From assembly GCA_022824315.1 (NCBI GenBank), contig JAJEAC010000007.1, positions 1 through 64,000 of the forward strand: a DNA stretch of 64,000 bases, read 5' to 3'. The notes under the pieces were generated by a model. The model was not told the origin of the DNA, ran no database searches, and saw nothing but the letters and a program-made list of their open reading frames with translations. The translations under genes and the position numbers were made by a program. Numbering within the stretch: the first letter of the stretch is position 1; each line of letters starts with the position of its first letter. Positions 53,759-63,680 of this stretch are shown one piece after another. The stretch comes from Silicimonas sp. Its GTDB lineage: Bacteria; Pseudomonadota; Alphaproteobacteria; Rhodobacterales; Rhodobacteraceae.

Positions 53759-54241
53759 TCAAAACCTGCGTGCTATTGAAAAATTGAAGATGGCCGTGGT
53801 GTCCCTGTCCGGCGGGACCGTGGTCAATCGGTAATCGGTTTTGCCCAAGCGTGCCGAAAGCGTGGCGGACGCCAGAGGCAGGTAGCCGCCGATGTTGGGA
53901 ATTCCGTAATCGTCTTTCAGGTCGATCGCCAGCGTTCGGTAATAGCCGAGGCCGGTGCTGATCCCGCCGCGGATTTCCGCGGGTCCGAGCGTGAAGAGGG
54001 GTATGTGAATTCCGACGATAACGAACGGCGACACCTCATCGTAGCTGTTGTGGAAAACGCCGCCCTCAAGATGCCATTCCGTGCCGGGTCGGCGCTCCCA
54101 CCGCATTCCGTAGCTCAGGCCGGGATTGAAGTTGTTGAGCGCATCGTTGCCGATGTGCGCGGAGCCGATGACGACCCCGATGTAACGATCCTGCGCATGG
54201 GCCGTTCCAGACAGCAGGAGGAGGAGGATCAGGATGCGCAT
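53759..54241 (-). CDS. Small outer-membrane beta-barrel-like protein
   Basis: A 160-residue exported protein: signal peptide MRILILLLLLSGTAHA, then alternating hydrophobic strands (YIGVVIGSAHIG, LSYGMRWERR, WHLEGGVFHNSYDE, PFVIVGIHIPLF, AEIRGGISTGLGYY) and a final Phe (FNFSIARRF), the usual end of an outer-membrane barrel. NNFNPGLSYG resembles small acyloxyacyl-hydrolase-like or phage-linked barrels, but I find no certain family. Confidence 0.65.
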   Translation of the reverse strand: MRILILLLLLSGTAHAQDRYIGVVIGSAHIGNDALNNFNPGLSYGMRWERRPGTEWHLEGGVFHNSYDEVSPFVIVGIHIPLFTLGPAEIRGGISTGLGYYRTLAIDLKDDYGIPNIGGYLPLASATLSARLGKTDYRLTTVPPDRDTTAIFNFSIARRF

Positions 54242-54471
54242 TGGGACCCTGTACAAGGGAGATACCGGGATTGCCAGAGGTTCCTTGTCAGGCAGGCCGC
54301 CTCCTGCGGCCCTGACCTTCACGGCCTTTCGGTGCCCACCGGGTTCCGCGAACGCGAGGTCCCTGTTCGCGAGTCCTGCGCGGCTTTCGCCGATGGTCTG
54401 CCTTGCCCTTGCTCCGGACACGCGCGATGGAGAACACATCGAGCGGCAAACTGCTCGGGAGGAGGCGTTTC

Positions 54472-55257
54472 ATGAAGATCATTCATCTCACCGACACGCA
54501 CGTCGTCGCAGGCAATGGCTCTCTGGCCGGTCTCAATCCTGCAGAACGGCTGCGCGCGGCGGTTGACTCCATCAATTCCGAACACGGTGACGCGGCCTTT
54601 GTGGTCGTGACGGGGGACCTGTCGGATTCGGGGGATGTCGCCAGCTATGAAACCTTCGGCGCCGAGATCCGGCGTCTCGAGATGCCGTTTCACCTCCTCG
54701 TCGGCAATCACGACGATATCGAGAATCTTGCCCGGGTCTTTCCCGAGTTGCCCCGGGACAATGACGGGTTCGCCCAGTCCTGCGGCGCAACGCCGTTCGG
54801 CCGATGCCTGTTTCTCGACACGCACGTTTCCGGATCCGGTGCCGGCGAATACTGTCCCGCGCGGCTGGAATGGCTGCGCGCGGAACTGGAGCGCGACGCG
54901 GATCCGGTTTTCCTGTTCATGCACCATCCGCCCTTTCCGGTGGGAATGTCGGGCATGGACGACATCAGGCTTGCCGACGGCGACGCTTTCCATGCCTTGC
55001 TGGTCCCGCACGTTTCGCGCATCCGGCACCTCTTTTTTGGTCATCTCCACCGACCGATCTGGGGCACATGGCGCGGGATTCCCTTTTCCTGCATGCGCGG
55101 GACGAACCACCAGATCGCCCTTGACCTCAACCGAGCGACGGACCGGGTTCTTGGCGCCCGGGAGCCGCCGGCATACGGCATCGTTCTCCTGTCCGGCGAA
55201 CAGGTGACCGTGCACATGCACGACTACACGAACGCGTTCAGCACCGTTCCGATCTGA
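54472..55257 (+). CDS. Metallophosphoesterase (CpdA-like)
   Basis: A 261-residue calcineurin-like phosphoesterase. Metal residues are in IHLTDTHVV (D-x-H), VVTGDLSDSG, LLVGNHDD, FLFMHHPPFPVGM and FFGHLHRPIWG. The order and size fit 3',5'-cAMP phosphodiesterase CpdA and related enzymes; cyclic-nucleotide or phospholipid substrates are both possible. GGGAGGAGG lies seven to eight bases before the ATG. Confidence 0.88.
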   Translation: MKIIHLTDTHVVAGNGSLAGLNPAERLRAAVDSINSEHGDAAFVVVTGDLSDSGDVASYETFGAEIRRLEMPFHLLVGNHDDIENLARVFPELPRDNDGFAQSCGATPFGRCLFLDTHVSGSGAGEYCPARLEWLRAELERDADPVFLFMHHPPFPVGMSGMDDIRLADGDAFHALLVPHVSRIRHLFFGHLHRPIWGTWRGIPFSCMRGTNHQIALDLNRATDRVLGAREPPAYGIVLLSGEQVTVHMHDYTNAFSTVPI

Positions 55258-55346
55258 GGAGTCGCGCAGGTCTGCATCCACAACTTGGCGCGTTCGGTCA
55301 CCTTGAGCGGAAACGCAGCGGAGTCCGGGCGGCGCCCTCGGATCCA

Positions 55347-55520
55347 TCAAAAGTCGACCGCCCGGCCTTTCCTCTCCCAGTCGCCGTAGCGAACCGGATC
55401 CGGACCCTCCGGGCCGCCGAATTCCTCGGGCCGGTCCTTGTCCTCGGCCGTCATCTTTCGAAGCCGCTCGGCGTCGGCAAGCGCGCGCCGGGCTTCGGGA
55501 GGCAGGTCTTTCTGGTCCAT
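55347..55520 (-). CDS. DUF1674 protein, succinate dehydrogenase assembly factor 4-like
   Basis: A 57-residue protein that ends GPDPVRYGDWERKGRAVDF, the conserved signature of DUF1674 / SdhAF4, and begins DLPPEARRALADAERLRK. Mitochondrial and alphaproteobacterial members help flavinylated SdhA assemble into complex II. It is divergent from rsmB (62 bp), a common alphaproteobacterial arrangement. GGAAAC lies before the ATG. Confidence 0.85.
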   Translation of the reverse strand: MDQKDLPPEARRALADAERLRKMTAEDKDRPEEFGGPEGPDPVRYGDWERKGRAVDF

Positions 55521-55581
55521 GGAGGTTTCCTTGTGGCACGGGGAAGGCCTGTTATAGGGTGCGCCGGGTTTCCCGCAAGGC

Positions 55582-56847
55582 ATGGCGATGACGAAGGCTG
55601 GGGCAGATGCGAGGCGTGCCGCGGTCGCGGCAATGACATCTGTGACGGACCGGCACCAGTTGCTGGGCGTCGCGCTGGCGCTCGCGGCGAAGGGGCTGGA
55701 TCCCCCTGAGCGGGCGCGTGCCGGGCGCCTCGCGACTGGCGCGCTTCGCTGGGCAAGCCGTTCGGACAGGATGCTCGGCCCGTTCCTGAAACGTCTGCCG
55801 GAGGGTCGGGTCATGAACCTGCTGCGGCTGGCCGTGTTCGAGATGTACGTGGAGCGTGCACCGGCATATGCGGTCGTCGACCAGTCCGTGTCGCTTGCCC
55901 CGCGGGGCAAGTCTGGCCTGGTCAATGCCGTCCTGAGGAACGTGCTGCGTCGAGGAACGGACTGGGACGGTTTGCCCCTTCCAGGCCTTCCGAAATGGCT
56001 TCGCAGACGCTTGGTGGATGCCTGGGGTCGGGACGCCGTGCTGGCCATGGAGGTGGAATTCGCGGCAGGGCCAATGCTCGACCTTACGCTGCGCGATTCA
56101 GGCGAGGAGGTATCCTGGGCCAAACGGGTTGGGGCGGTGTTGCGTCCGGATGGCGGCATCCGCCTTGCCGAGGCCCGGCAGGTGTCCGACCTGCCGGGAT
56201 ATGCGGACGGCGCCTGGTGGGTGCAGGACGCCGGGGCCACGGTCGCGGCACGCGTGCTCGACGCGCGGCCCGGCGAGTCTGTGCTTGATCTCTGCTGCGC
56301 GCCCGGAGGCAAGACCATGCAACTGGCGGCGTCGGGGGCCACGGTCACGGCACTGGACGTCTCGAAGGAGCGCATGTCGCGGGTGGAAGAGAACCTTGTT
56401 CGCACGGGGCTCACGGCAACCTGCATTGTGGCCGATGCATTGAACTGGACCTCGCAAGGGATGTTCGACGCGATCCTCGTCGATGCCCCGTGCTCGGGAA
56501 CAGGAACGCTGAGGCGGCACCCGGATCTCGCCTTCGTGCGCGACGGGAGCGGCATTGACGAGCTTGTCGGGCTGCAGGCAAGGTTGATTGACCGGGCAGC
56601 CCCTTCGCTCCGGCCCGGCGGACGGCTTGTCTTCTGCACCTGCTCGCTTCTTCCCGAAGAAGGGGAGGAGCAGATTGCCGCCGCGCTTTCGCGGCATCCC
56701 GATCTGTCGGTCGCGTCCCCGGCAGGCGACTGGATTGACACGCAGTGGCGCACGCCGGACGGAATGTTGAGGATTCGCCCCGACCACTGGCGTGACGATG
56801 GCGGCATTGACGGCTTCTTCGTGGCGCGTCTGGAAAAACGGCCATGA
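55582..56847 (+). CDS. rsmB: 16S rRNA (cytosine-C5) methyltransferase RsmB family
   Basis: A 421-residue protein with an N-terminal NusB-like helical domain (AAVAAMTSVTDRHQLLGVAL to NAVLRNVLRRG) and a Rossmann methyltransferase domain: SAM loop VLDLCCAPGGKTMQLAA, DAPCSGTGTLRRHPD and FCTCSLLPEEGEEQ carrying the two cysteines of m5C enzymes. It methylates C967-type sites in 16S rRNA. Heparinase-family and purH genes follow on the same strand. Confidence 0.92.
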   Translation: MAMTKAGADARRAAVAAMTSVTDRHQLLGVALALAAKGLDPPERARAGRLATGALRWASRSDRMLGPFLKRLPEGRVMNLLRLAVFEMYVERAPAYAVVDQSVSLAPRGKSGLVNAVLRNVLRRGTDWDGLPLPGLPKWLRRRLVDAWGRDAVLAMEVEFAAGPMLDLTLRDSGEEVSWAKRVGAVLRPDGGIRLAEARQVSDLPGYADGAWWVQDAGATVAARVLDARPGESVLDLCCAPGGKTMQLAASGATVTALDVSKERMSRVEENLVRTGLTATCIVADALNWTSQGMFDAILVDAPCSGTGTLRRHPDLAFVRDGSGIDELVGLQARLIDRAAPSLRPGGRLVFCTCSLLPEEGEEQIAAALSRHPDLSVASPAGDWIDTQWRTPDGMLRIRPDHWRDDGGIDGFFVARLEKRP

Positions 56848-56912
56848 CAGCCTGACGGCGTTTCGCTATCCTGTCACCCCGAAGGCCGGTCAGGCTGCGT
56901 CGGGCAGGGGCA

Positions 56913-58652
56913 ATGCGAATGCCCGGGACAGGGAGTTGGTTTGTGCGTGCCACGCGCTGGTTGAACCGCCTTCATGCGACTTGGGCCTGTTTGTCGCCGC
57001 CGGCAGCGGCATTCACCATGATGTCCGACACTCGCGTCACAGGTTCCGTTGAACGTGGGCGCCAGCTTGCCGCCGGAGATTTCCTGTTTGCCGGAATTCG
57101 CCTTCCGGCCCCGGGCCGGGACATCTGGGACCTGCCAATGCCGAGCGCGGGATTCGAGGCCGCGGTTCATGGCTTCGAATGGCTCGATGACCTGACGGCC
57201 GTGTGCGATCGTCACACGAACCGTCTCGCCCAGGACTGGACGCATGACTGGATCCGGCGCTTCGGTCTTGGTTCCGGTACCGGATGGACGCCCGAGCTGA
57301 CGGGCCGGCGCATTCTGCGCTGGATCAACCACGCAGACCAGTTGCTGGCCGGGCGGGGGCGCGAGAAAAGCAATGCGTTCCGCCGTTCGCTCTCGGCCCA
57401 GACGGTCTTTCTTGCGCGCCGCTGGAAGACGGCGCGTCCCGGCCTGCCCCGATTCGAGGCGTTGACGGGACTGATCCAGGCGAGCGCAGCACTGTCGGGA
57501 ATGGACAGTCACATGCGCAGGGCGAGCCGGGCGCTCGCGAGAGAGTGCAGGTCCTGCATTGACGGCCATGGAGCGATAGCGTCGCGCAATCCGGAAGAAC
57601 TTCTTGAAATCTTTTTCCTGCTCAACTGGGCTGCCGCGGCACTTCAGCTTGCCGGACAGCCGCCCGAGAACGGGCACAGGGCGGCCGTCGCCGCCGTGGC
57701 GCCCGTCCTGCGAACGCTTCGCCACGTGGATGGAAGCCTGGCGCGATTTCACGGTGGAAGTTCCGGAACTGTCGGCAAGCTTGACTGGGCCTTGGCCAAT
57801 GCAGGCGTCAGGGGCGGGGTCGCGCGGCGGCAGCAGCTGGCCATGGGCTACGCAAGGGTGGCTCACGGTCGCTCGACGATGATTGTTGATGTCGCGCCGC
57901 CGGCAGCATCCGCCAATGCGCATGCATCAACGCTGGCCTTCGAGTTGACGAGCGGCCCGCACCCTCTGGTGGTGAATTGCGGTTCGGGGGAAGCCTTTGG
58001 CAAGAGCCGGCGGATGGTTGCCAAGACGACGTCCTCTCACTCGACCTTGGACGTCGAGGGCTATTCCTCGTCTCGCTTCGCCGCCGCCGGAGGTGCCTTT
58101 GGCGACAGTGCGGAGAGGATCGTGACTGCGCCCGCCAAGATTATGCTGGAACGCAACGACTACAATGACGGCACGCTCATTGTCGCCGGCCATGACGGCT
58201 ATCAGGGCAGATGCGGCCTCAATCATTGGCGCAGTCTTCAGGTCGATCCGGAAGGCAGCAAAGTCAATGGCGAAGATGTCTTGCTCGCAGCTTCCGCCGA
58301 CGGACGGCAGAGGTTTGATGCTTTGCTCAGCGCACAGCGGCTCGAGGGCGTGCCGTTCAACATTCGGTTCCATCTGCATCCAGACGTCGACGTGGATGCG
58401 GATGAAGAAGGTCGCGACGTTTCGATGTTGCTCAAGAACGGAGAGATCTGGAGATTTCGTTGCCGGGGCGATGTGCAGCTGGCGCTTGAGCCAAGCGACT
58501 TTTGGGACAGCACATCGTTATCGTCGCGCGCGACAAATCAGATTGTTCTCTCCGGTTTCGCCATGGAGTATTCGACACGTGTCAGCTGGATTCTCGCAAA
58601 GGCCAGGCGAAGCGACGGGATGATCCCGGAAGACGAACTCGTGCTGGAATGA
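56913..58652 (+). CDS. Heparinase II/III family protein
   Basis: A 579-residue protein with an alpha-helical N-terminal half ([33 protein letters not shown]) and a C-terminal beta-rich lyase-like half ([53 protein letters not shown]). The TTSSHSTL motif with His is typical of the heparinase II/III C-terminal domain. There is no clear signal peptide, so a cytoplasmic or periplasmic role is uncertain. The gene between rsmB and purH is conserved in many Rhodobacterales, pointing to a housekeeping envelope task rather than heparin use. Confidence 0.85.
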   Translation: MRMPGTGSWFVRATRWLNRLHATWACLSPPAAAFTMMSDTRVTGSVERGRQLAAGDFLFAGIRLPAPGRDIWDLPMPSAGFEAAVHGFEWLDDLTAVCDRHTNRLAQDWTHDWIRRFGLGSGTGWTPELTGRRILRWINHADQLLAGRGREKSNAFRRSLSAQTVFLARRWKTARPGLPRFEALTGLIQASAALSGMDSHMRRASRALARECRSCIDGHGAIASRNPEELLEIFFLLNWAAAALQLAGQPPENGHRAAVAAVAPVLRTLRHVDGSLARFHGGSSGTVGKLDWALANAGVRGGVARRQQLAMGYARVAHGRSTMIVDVAPPAASANAHASTLAFELTSGPHPLVVNCGSGEAFGKSRRMVAKTTSSHSTLDVEGYSSSRFAAAGGAFGDSAERIVTAPAKIMLERNDYNDGTLIVAGHDGYQGRCGLNHWRSLQVDPEGSKVNGEDVLLAASADGRQRFDALLSAQRLEGVPFNIRFHLHPDVDVDADEEGRDVSMLLKNGEIWRFRCRGDVQLALEPSDFWDSTSLSSRATNQIVLSGFAMEYSTRVSWILAKARRSDGMIPEDELVLE

Positions 58653-58671
58653 ACGAAAGGACTGCGTTCGA

Positions 58672-60261
58672 ATGACAGACCTGCAGCCGTTGCGTCGCGC
58701 ATTGCTTTCCGTATCGGACAAGACGGATCTCGTCGAGTTCGCCACCGCGCTTTCGGGCCGGGGCGTCGAGTTGATTTCCACCGGCGGCACCTCCGCGGCG
58801 CTTCGCGGATCCGGGCTGGACGTGACCGATGTCTCGGACGTCACCGGATTTCCCGAGATGATGGACGGCAGGATCAAGACGCTCCACCCGGCGGTGCATG
58901 GCGGGCTTCTGGCTTTGCGGAGCGACGAAGCGCATCTGAACGCGATGGCAGAGCATGGGATCGGAATGATCGACCTGCTGGTCGTGAATCTCTACCCGTT
59001 CGAGGACAGCGTCGCGAGCGGGGCCGATCATGGCGCGACGATCGAGTGCATCGACATTGGCGGACCCGCGATGATCCGGGCCGCCGCTAAGAACCACGAG
59101 TTCGTGAATGTGGTGGTGGATGCTGCCGACTACCAGGACGTGCTGGATGAACTGCAAGCCAACGGCGGCCGGACCTCCCTGGACTTTCGAAGGCGACTGG
59201 CGCTGACGGCGTTTTCAAGGACCGCCGCCTACGATACCGCGATTTCGGCCTGGATGGCAGACGCCTTGGGCGAATCGGCGCCGCGCCGCCGGGTCTTCGC
59301 GGGCACGTTGGCGCAGCGGCTGCGCTATGGGGAGAATCCTCATCAGGCGGCAAGCTTTTACAAGGACGGCTCGGACTGTCCCGGAATCGCGACCGCCGTG
59401 CAGCACCAGGGCGGCGAGCTTTCCTACAACAACATCAATGATGCCGATGCCGCCTTTCGACTGGTCGCGGAGTTCGACCCGGCCGACGGGCCCGCCGTGG
59501 CCATCATAAAGCATGCGAACCCCAGCGGCGTGGCACGCGGGGCAAGTTGCGAACAGGCGTTCGGCCGTGCGTTCGACTGCGACCGGACAAGCGCCTTTGG
59601 CGGCATCGTGGCATTGAACGGCACGCTTGACGCAGGGACGGCGCGCGCAATCTCCGAGATCTTTGCCGAAGTCGTGATTGCTCCGGAGGCAACGGAAGAA
59701 GCGAAGGAGGTCCTTTCCGCAAAGAGGGGCCTGCGCTTGCTGACGACCGGCGGGCTTCCCGGTTCTGCGGCATCCCGAATTTCTGTTCGGCAGGTCTCGG
59801 GCGGATGGCTGGTCCAGGACGAGGACGGCGGGGCCTGCACGGCGGCGGACCTGAAGGTCGTGACCCGGGTTGCGCCGACGCCGGTGCAGATTGACGACCT
59901 TCTCTTTGCGTGGCGTGTCGCCAAGCACGTGAAGTCCAATGCGATCGTCTATGCCCGCGACCTAGGCACGGTCGGAATCGGTGCCGGCCAGATGAGCCGG
60001 GTCGACAGTTCAACGATCGCCGCGCTGAAAGCAGGTCGCATGGCTCGCGATCTCGGTCTCACGGAGTCGATGGCAAAGGGTTCGGTCGTGGCGTCCGACG
60101 CGTTCTTTCCGTTTCCGGACGGTCTCCTTGCCGCCGCCGACGTTGGCGTGAAGGCCGTGATTCAGCCGGGCGGGTCCAGACGGGACGATGCCGTGATCGA
60201 GGCTGCCGACGCGGCCGGGCTTGCCATGGTGTTTTCCGGCATGAGGCATTTCAGGCACTGA
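58672..60261 (+). CDS. purH: Bifunctional AICAR transformylase/IMP cyclohydrolase
   Basis: A 529-residue PurH for the last two steps of IMP synthesis. The IMP cyclohydrolase domain comes first ([50 protein letters not shown]), then the AICAR transformylase domain ([49 protein letters not shown] and [10 protein letters not shown]). Full length and intact. Its stop overlaps the lspA ATG (TGATG). Confidence 0.97.
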   Translation: MTDLQPLRRALLSVSDKTDLVEFATALSGRGVELISTGGTSAALRGSGLDVTDVSDVTGFPEMMDGRIKTLHPAVHGGLLALRSDEAHLNAMAEHGIGMIDLLVVNLYPFEDSVASGADHGATIECIDIGGPAMIRAAAKNHEFVNVVVDAADYQDVLDELQANGGRTSLDFRRRLALTAFSRTAAYDTAISAWMADALGESAPRRRVFAGTLAQRLRYGENPHQAASFYKDGSDCPGIATAVQHQGGELSYNNINDADAAFRLVAEFDPADGPAVAIIKHANPSGVARGASCEQAFGRAFDCDRTSAFGGIVALNGTLDAGTARAISEIFAEVVIAPEATEEAKEVLSAKRGLRLLTTGGLPGSAASRISVRQVSGGWLVQDEDGGACTAADLKVVTRVAPTPVQIDDLLFAWRVAKHVKSNAIVYARDLGTVGIGAGQMSRVDSSTIAALKAGRMARDLGLTESMAKGSVVASDAFFPFPDGLLAAADVGVKAVIQPGGSRRDDAVIEAADAAGLAMVFSGMRHFRH

Positions 60262-60722
60262 TGCAGGTTCTCGCGCCCCTCATTCGCACGGCGACCCTGA
60301 CCGCCCTGGCCGACCAGTTGACGAAATACCTCGTGGTCAACGCCATGAACCTTAAGGAACTGGGCGCAATCCCCGTCCTGCCGCCCTACATCCAGTTTCG
60401 GATGGCTTGGAACGAGGGGGTGAACTTCGGCATCCCGCTCGCCGGCAAGTGGGTGCTGGTGGGGCTGGCAATCGCAATATGCGGCGCGATTTTCTGGTGG
60501 ATGATCCGCGAACGCCCCGGACTCCCGGTGCAGGTGTCGGCGGGTCTCGTCATTGGCGGCGCCATCGGCAACGTGATCGATCGCCTGATCTACGGGGCGG
60601 TGGCAGACTTTCTGAACATGTCGTGTTGCGGCTGGCGGAATCCGTGGTCATTCAACGTTGCTGACATCGCCATCTTTGTTGGCGCGTTCGGCCTGATCAC
60701 GCTCGGCAGCGGCCGGCGATGA
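60261..60722 (+). CDS. lspA: Lipoprotein signal peptidase
   Basis: A 153-residue four-helix membrane aspartic protease. The two catalytic aspartates are in GNVIDRLIYGAVADFL and FNVADIAIFVGA; ADQLTKYLV and WNEGVNFGI are also typical. It removes signal peptides from prolipoproteins. The DUF3035 lipoprotein gene 65 bp downstream is a likely client. Confidence 0.93.
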   Translation: MQVLAPLIRTATLTALADQLTKYLVVNAMNLKELGAIPVLPPYIQFRMAWNEGVNFGIPLAGKWVLVGLAIAICGAIFWWMIRERPGLPVQVSAGLVIGGAIGNVIDRLIYGAVADFLNMSCCGWRNPWSFNVADIAIFVGAFGLITLGSGRR

Positions 60723-60787
60723 GCAGGACAGGCTTTCCACCGGATGAATTCACGAGTAAGACCTGAGAAACGGTTTCGGAGGCATTC

Positions 60788-61303
60788 ATGCTGCGTCGGT
60801 TGCTACTTCTCTGCTTGATCCCGACACTTGCCGCATGCGCGGGCGGCGATCCGGGGCTGATGAATATCGGCCGGGATCGCGCTGGCGGTCCGGACGAATT
60901 CGCGATCATTCCGACGAAACCGCTCGAAATGCCTGAGGATCTTGCCGCGTTGCCCTTGCCTACGCCGGGCGGAACAAACCTGACGGATCCGACGCCGGAG
61001 AGGGATGTTGCGGCGGCCCTTGGCGGCGACATCGGGGCATTGGCACGAGGCTCGGCCGATGGTGCGTTCCTGGCCCATGCCACGCGGCACGGCGTGGACG
61101 GCAACATCCGTGTCGAACTTGCTGCTGCCGACCTGGAATTTCGGCGCGACAACCAGGGTCGTGTGCTCGAAAGGCTGTTCGACGTGAATGTCTACTTCCG
61201 GGCATACGAGGAAATGGCGCTTGATCAGTACGCAGAACTGGCGCGACTTCGCCGCCTTGGAATTCGGACCTCAGCAGCCCCGCCCGCTGCGGTTGATGAG
61301 TAA
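60788..61303 (+). CDS. DUF3035 lipoprotein
   Basis: A 171-residue lipoprotein: signal peptide LLLLCLIPTLAAC with the lipobox LAAC at Cys17, then NIGRDRAGGPDEFAIIPTKPLEMP and LPLPTPGGTNLTDPTP, the signature block of DUF3035. Such genes follow lspA in many Rhodobacterales; function unknown. The C-terminal half is helical and rich in Ala and Arg. Confidence 0.85.
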   Translation: MLRRLLLLCLIPTLAACAGGDPGLMNIGRDRAGGPDEFAIIPTKPLEMPEDLAALPLPTPGGTNLTDPTPERDVAAALGGDIGALARGSADGAFLAHATRHGVDGNIRVELAAADLEFRRDNQGRVLERLFDVNVYFRAYEEMALDQYAELARLRRLGIRTSAAPPAAVDE

Positions 61304-61609
61304 GGGCCCGGAGCAACTGCGCGAGTCACCATCAAGCGCCTCTCGCATTGCCTCAGCAGGTTGTCGAGAGGCCAACGCCAACGCCCCTTGAAGTGCGGGA
61401 GCGTCAACCCCGGACGCCTTGTCTTGCGTCGTTCCTTCGGATGGGCCGTCGCCCCAGCCATGCGATTTTTCCGGAAGACCGGCAGGAGTCCTGCCCTTCC
61501 TGTCGGGAAAGAAGGCAGAAGCGGGCGCGCTCGCCTACATCTGCTTCACCGCGCCACTTCCTGTCACGGTCCCAATGAACGGGAGTGCACCGCTTTCTGT
61601 CAGATGCAG
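61304..61609. other. Gene-free stretch before the sugar module
   Basis: About 305 bp. The M16 peptidase genes that often follow the DUF3035 gene are missing, so a rearrangement or insertion border probably lies here. No convincing frame or repeat was found. Confidence 0.4.
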
Positions 61610-62734
61610 TTACACCGAAACCCACTCCCGGGATTGAGCGGATGATTGAATGGCTTCGACGGTCTTCTGCACCTCATAGGCTTCGCGGAAATCGGGCATG
61701 CAGGATCCGCGCGCGGCATGAGCCTCGACTAGCTGGGCGACCTCGATGACCTTGAGGTCATTGAAACCCAAATGATGTCCCGGTGCAGGACAGAATCTGC
61801 CGTATGGAGGGTGGGCGGGGCCCGCTTCTATACGCTGGTATCCCGTCTTGTGGCCGGTGCCGGAATGGAGCAGCAGTTCATTCATCCGTTCCTGGGTGAA
61901 GGCGATGGCACCCTTCGTGCCGGTCACCTCGAAGGACAGATCCATCGTGCGTCCCGTCGCGGCCCAGTTCGCTTCGATGCTGCCCGAGACGCCGCTGGCG
62001 AAGCGCAGAAGCGCGTGGGTCATGTCGTCCACCACGACTGGGCGACGCTCGGCGGATCCCGCAGCAACGGGTCTGTCGGGGAAAATCGTCGTTGCGTGAC
62101 CGTTCACTTCGGCGACCGGGCCCAAGAGGTGTCTGGCCAGAGACAGGATGTGGCTGCCAATGTCGGCCAGCGCCCCGCCGCCCCGAGGATCGGTACGGAA
62201 GGAATGAGGTGAGTCTGGGCTGGCCATGTAGTTTTCCGCATGACGACCGCGAAAGCCAATTATCTCTCCGATCTCGTCGGAGGAGATCATCTGTCGTGCG
62301 AGACCGACCATCGGGTTGCGCAGGAAATTGAATCCGACTGAGGTGACGACATCGGCGGCCTCGGCGGACTTCGTCATTTTCAGGGCGGAACTTGCGGTCG
62401 TGGACAGGGGTTTTTCGCAATAGACCGTTTTTCCGGCGGCGATGGCGGCCAGCGCCATGGGTTCGTGCAAGACGTTTGGGGCGGCAATCGCGACTATGTC
62501 GACCGACTCGTCCTGTACCATCGCTTGCCAATCCGATGTCGCCCGCGAGAATCCCAGCGCCGATGCGGCCGCGGCCGCAATTTCGTCGGTTGCGTCCGAC
62601 AGGATGGATTTGACTGGATCGGCGGGAAGATCGAAGATGCCTGCCACAGCGCCAAATGCGTTGGCATGGCAACGGCCCATGAAGCCGGACCCGATCAGGC
62701 CAATGCCGACAGTCGGTTTGCCTTCGATCCTCAT
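61610..62734 (-). CDS. Gfo/Idh/MocA family oxidoreductase
   Basis: A 374-residue NAD(P) oxidoreductase: Rossmann loop GIGLIGSGFMGRCHANAF, substrate-contacting CEKPLSTTA (the conserved EKP), VGFNFLRNPMV, GGGALADIGSHILSLARHLLG (catalytic Asp and His). It acts on sugars, inositols or their derivatives. It lies seven bases after the ABC permease gene on the same strand, so its substrate is probably imported by that transporter. Confidence 0.9.
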   Translation of the reverse strand: MRIEGKPTVGIGLIGSGFMGRCHANAFGAVAGIFDLPADPVKSILSDATDEIAAAAASALGFSRATSDWQAMVQDESVDIVAIAAPNVLHEPMALAAIAAGKTVYCEKPLSTTASSALKMTKSAEAADVVTSVGFNFLRNPMVGLARQMISSDEIGEIIGFRGRHAENYMASPDSPHSFRTDPRGGGALADIGSHILSLARHLLGPVAEVNGHATTIFPDRPVAAGSAERRPVVVDDMTHALLRFASGVSGSIEANWAATGRTMDLSFEVTGTKGAIAFTQERMNELLLHSGTGHKTGYQRIEAGPAHPPYGRFCPAPGHHLGFNDLKVIEVAQLVEAHAARGSCMPDFREAYEVQKTVEAIQSSAQSREWVSV

Positions 62735-62741
62735 TGCCCAA

Positions 62742-63677
62742 CTACTTTCGCGACTTCAGGTTGTCGAGCCAGACTGCGACGATGATGACGAAGCCGATCA
62801 GCACCTGCTGATAGAACGAGGAAATCCCGAGAATGTTCAGTCCGTTGGTGATCATGGCCATGATCAGCGCCCCGATCAGCGCGGTCAGGACAATGCCGCG
62901 TCCGCCGACAAAGCTGACACCGCCGATGATCACGGCAGCAATGGCTTGCAACTCGATGCCTTGCGCAACACTTGGCGGCGTCGCCGCAAGGCGCCCGGTC
63001 ATGACCACGGCCGCGAGGGCCGCCAGAAAGCCGCTCAGCATGTAGATCTTCACCTTCTGTCGGTCGACCGGAATGCCCTCCAGGCGGGCGACTCGTTCGT
63101 CGCCGCCAATCGCGTAGACGTGCCGGCCGAAGACGGTCATGTGCAACATCACTGCGACGACAAGGTAGGTAACGACCACGAAGTACAGCGGGATCGGAAG
63201 CCCGAGGAACTTGGCGTTGCCGACGTAAAGAAAGAACGGAACCAGTACCTGGTAGGACACGCCCTTGGTGATGACCAGCGCCAAGCCGCGTGCAATCCCC
63301 AACATTCCCAAGGTCGCGATGAAGGGCGGGATATTGCCGCGCGTGATAACAATGCCATTGACGAGGCCGGCGAGCGTTCCGGTTGCCAATCCGGCCAGGG
63401 TGGCGAAAACCGGGTCCACGTCAACTTGTATCAGTGCACCGATCACGACCGCAGACAGGGCCAGAATGGATCCCACTGAAAGGTCGATACCACCCGAAAT
63501 GATGACCACCGCCTGACCCGCCGCAAGGATCGCAACGATCGACACCTGCTTGGACAGGTTGGTCATGTTGCCGACTGTCATGAAGAATGGCGACAAGAAC
63601 GAAAGGACGATGGCCAGAAAAACGGCGACCAGAAGGATCCAGACGAGCGGCTGGGACTTGATCCCTGGAATTCGCAT
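62742..63677 (-). CDS. Sugar ABC transporter permease (RbsC/FrcC type)
   Basis: A 311-residue membrane protein with about eight helices and the ribose-type permease motifs ILAAGQAVVIISGGIDLSVGS, GLVNGIVITRGNIPPFIATLG and GGVSFVGGRGIVLTALIGALI. It serves with the ATPase next to it in a carbohydrate-uptake-2 family transporter. The binding-protein gene is not in the window. Confidence 0.92.
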   Translation of the reverse strand: MRIPGIKSQPLVWILLVAVFLAIVLSFLSPFFMTVGNMTNLSKQVSIVAILAAGQAVVIISGGIDLSVGSILALSAVVIGALIQVDVDPVFATLAGLATGTLAGLVNGIVITRGNIPPFIATLGMLGIARGLALVITKGVSYQVLVPFFLYVGNAKFLGLPIPLYFVVVTYLVVAVMLHMTVFGRHVYAIGGDERVARLEGIPVDRQKVKIYMLSGFLAALAAVVMTGRLAATPPSVAQGIELQAIAAVIIGGVSFVGGRGIVLTALIGALIMAMITNGLNILGISSFYQQVLIGFVIIVAVWLDNLKSRK

Positions 63678-63680
63678 GTC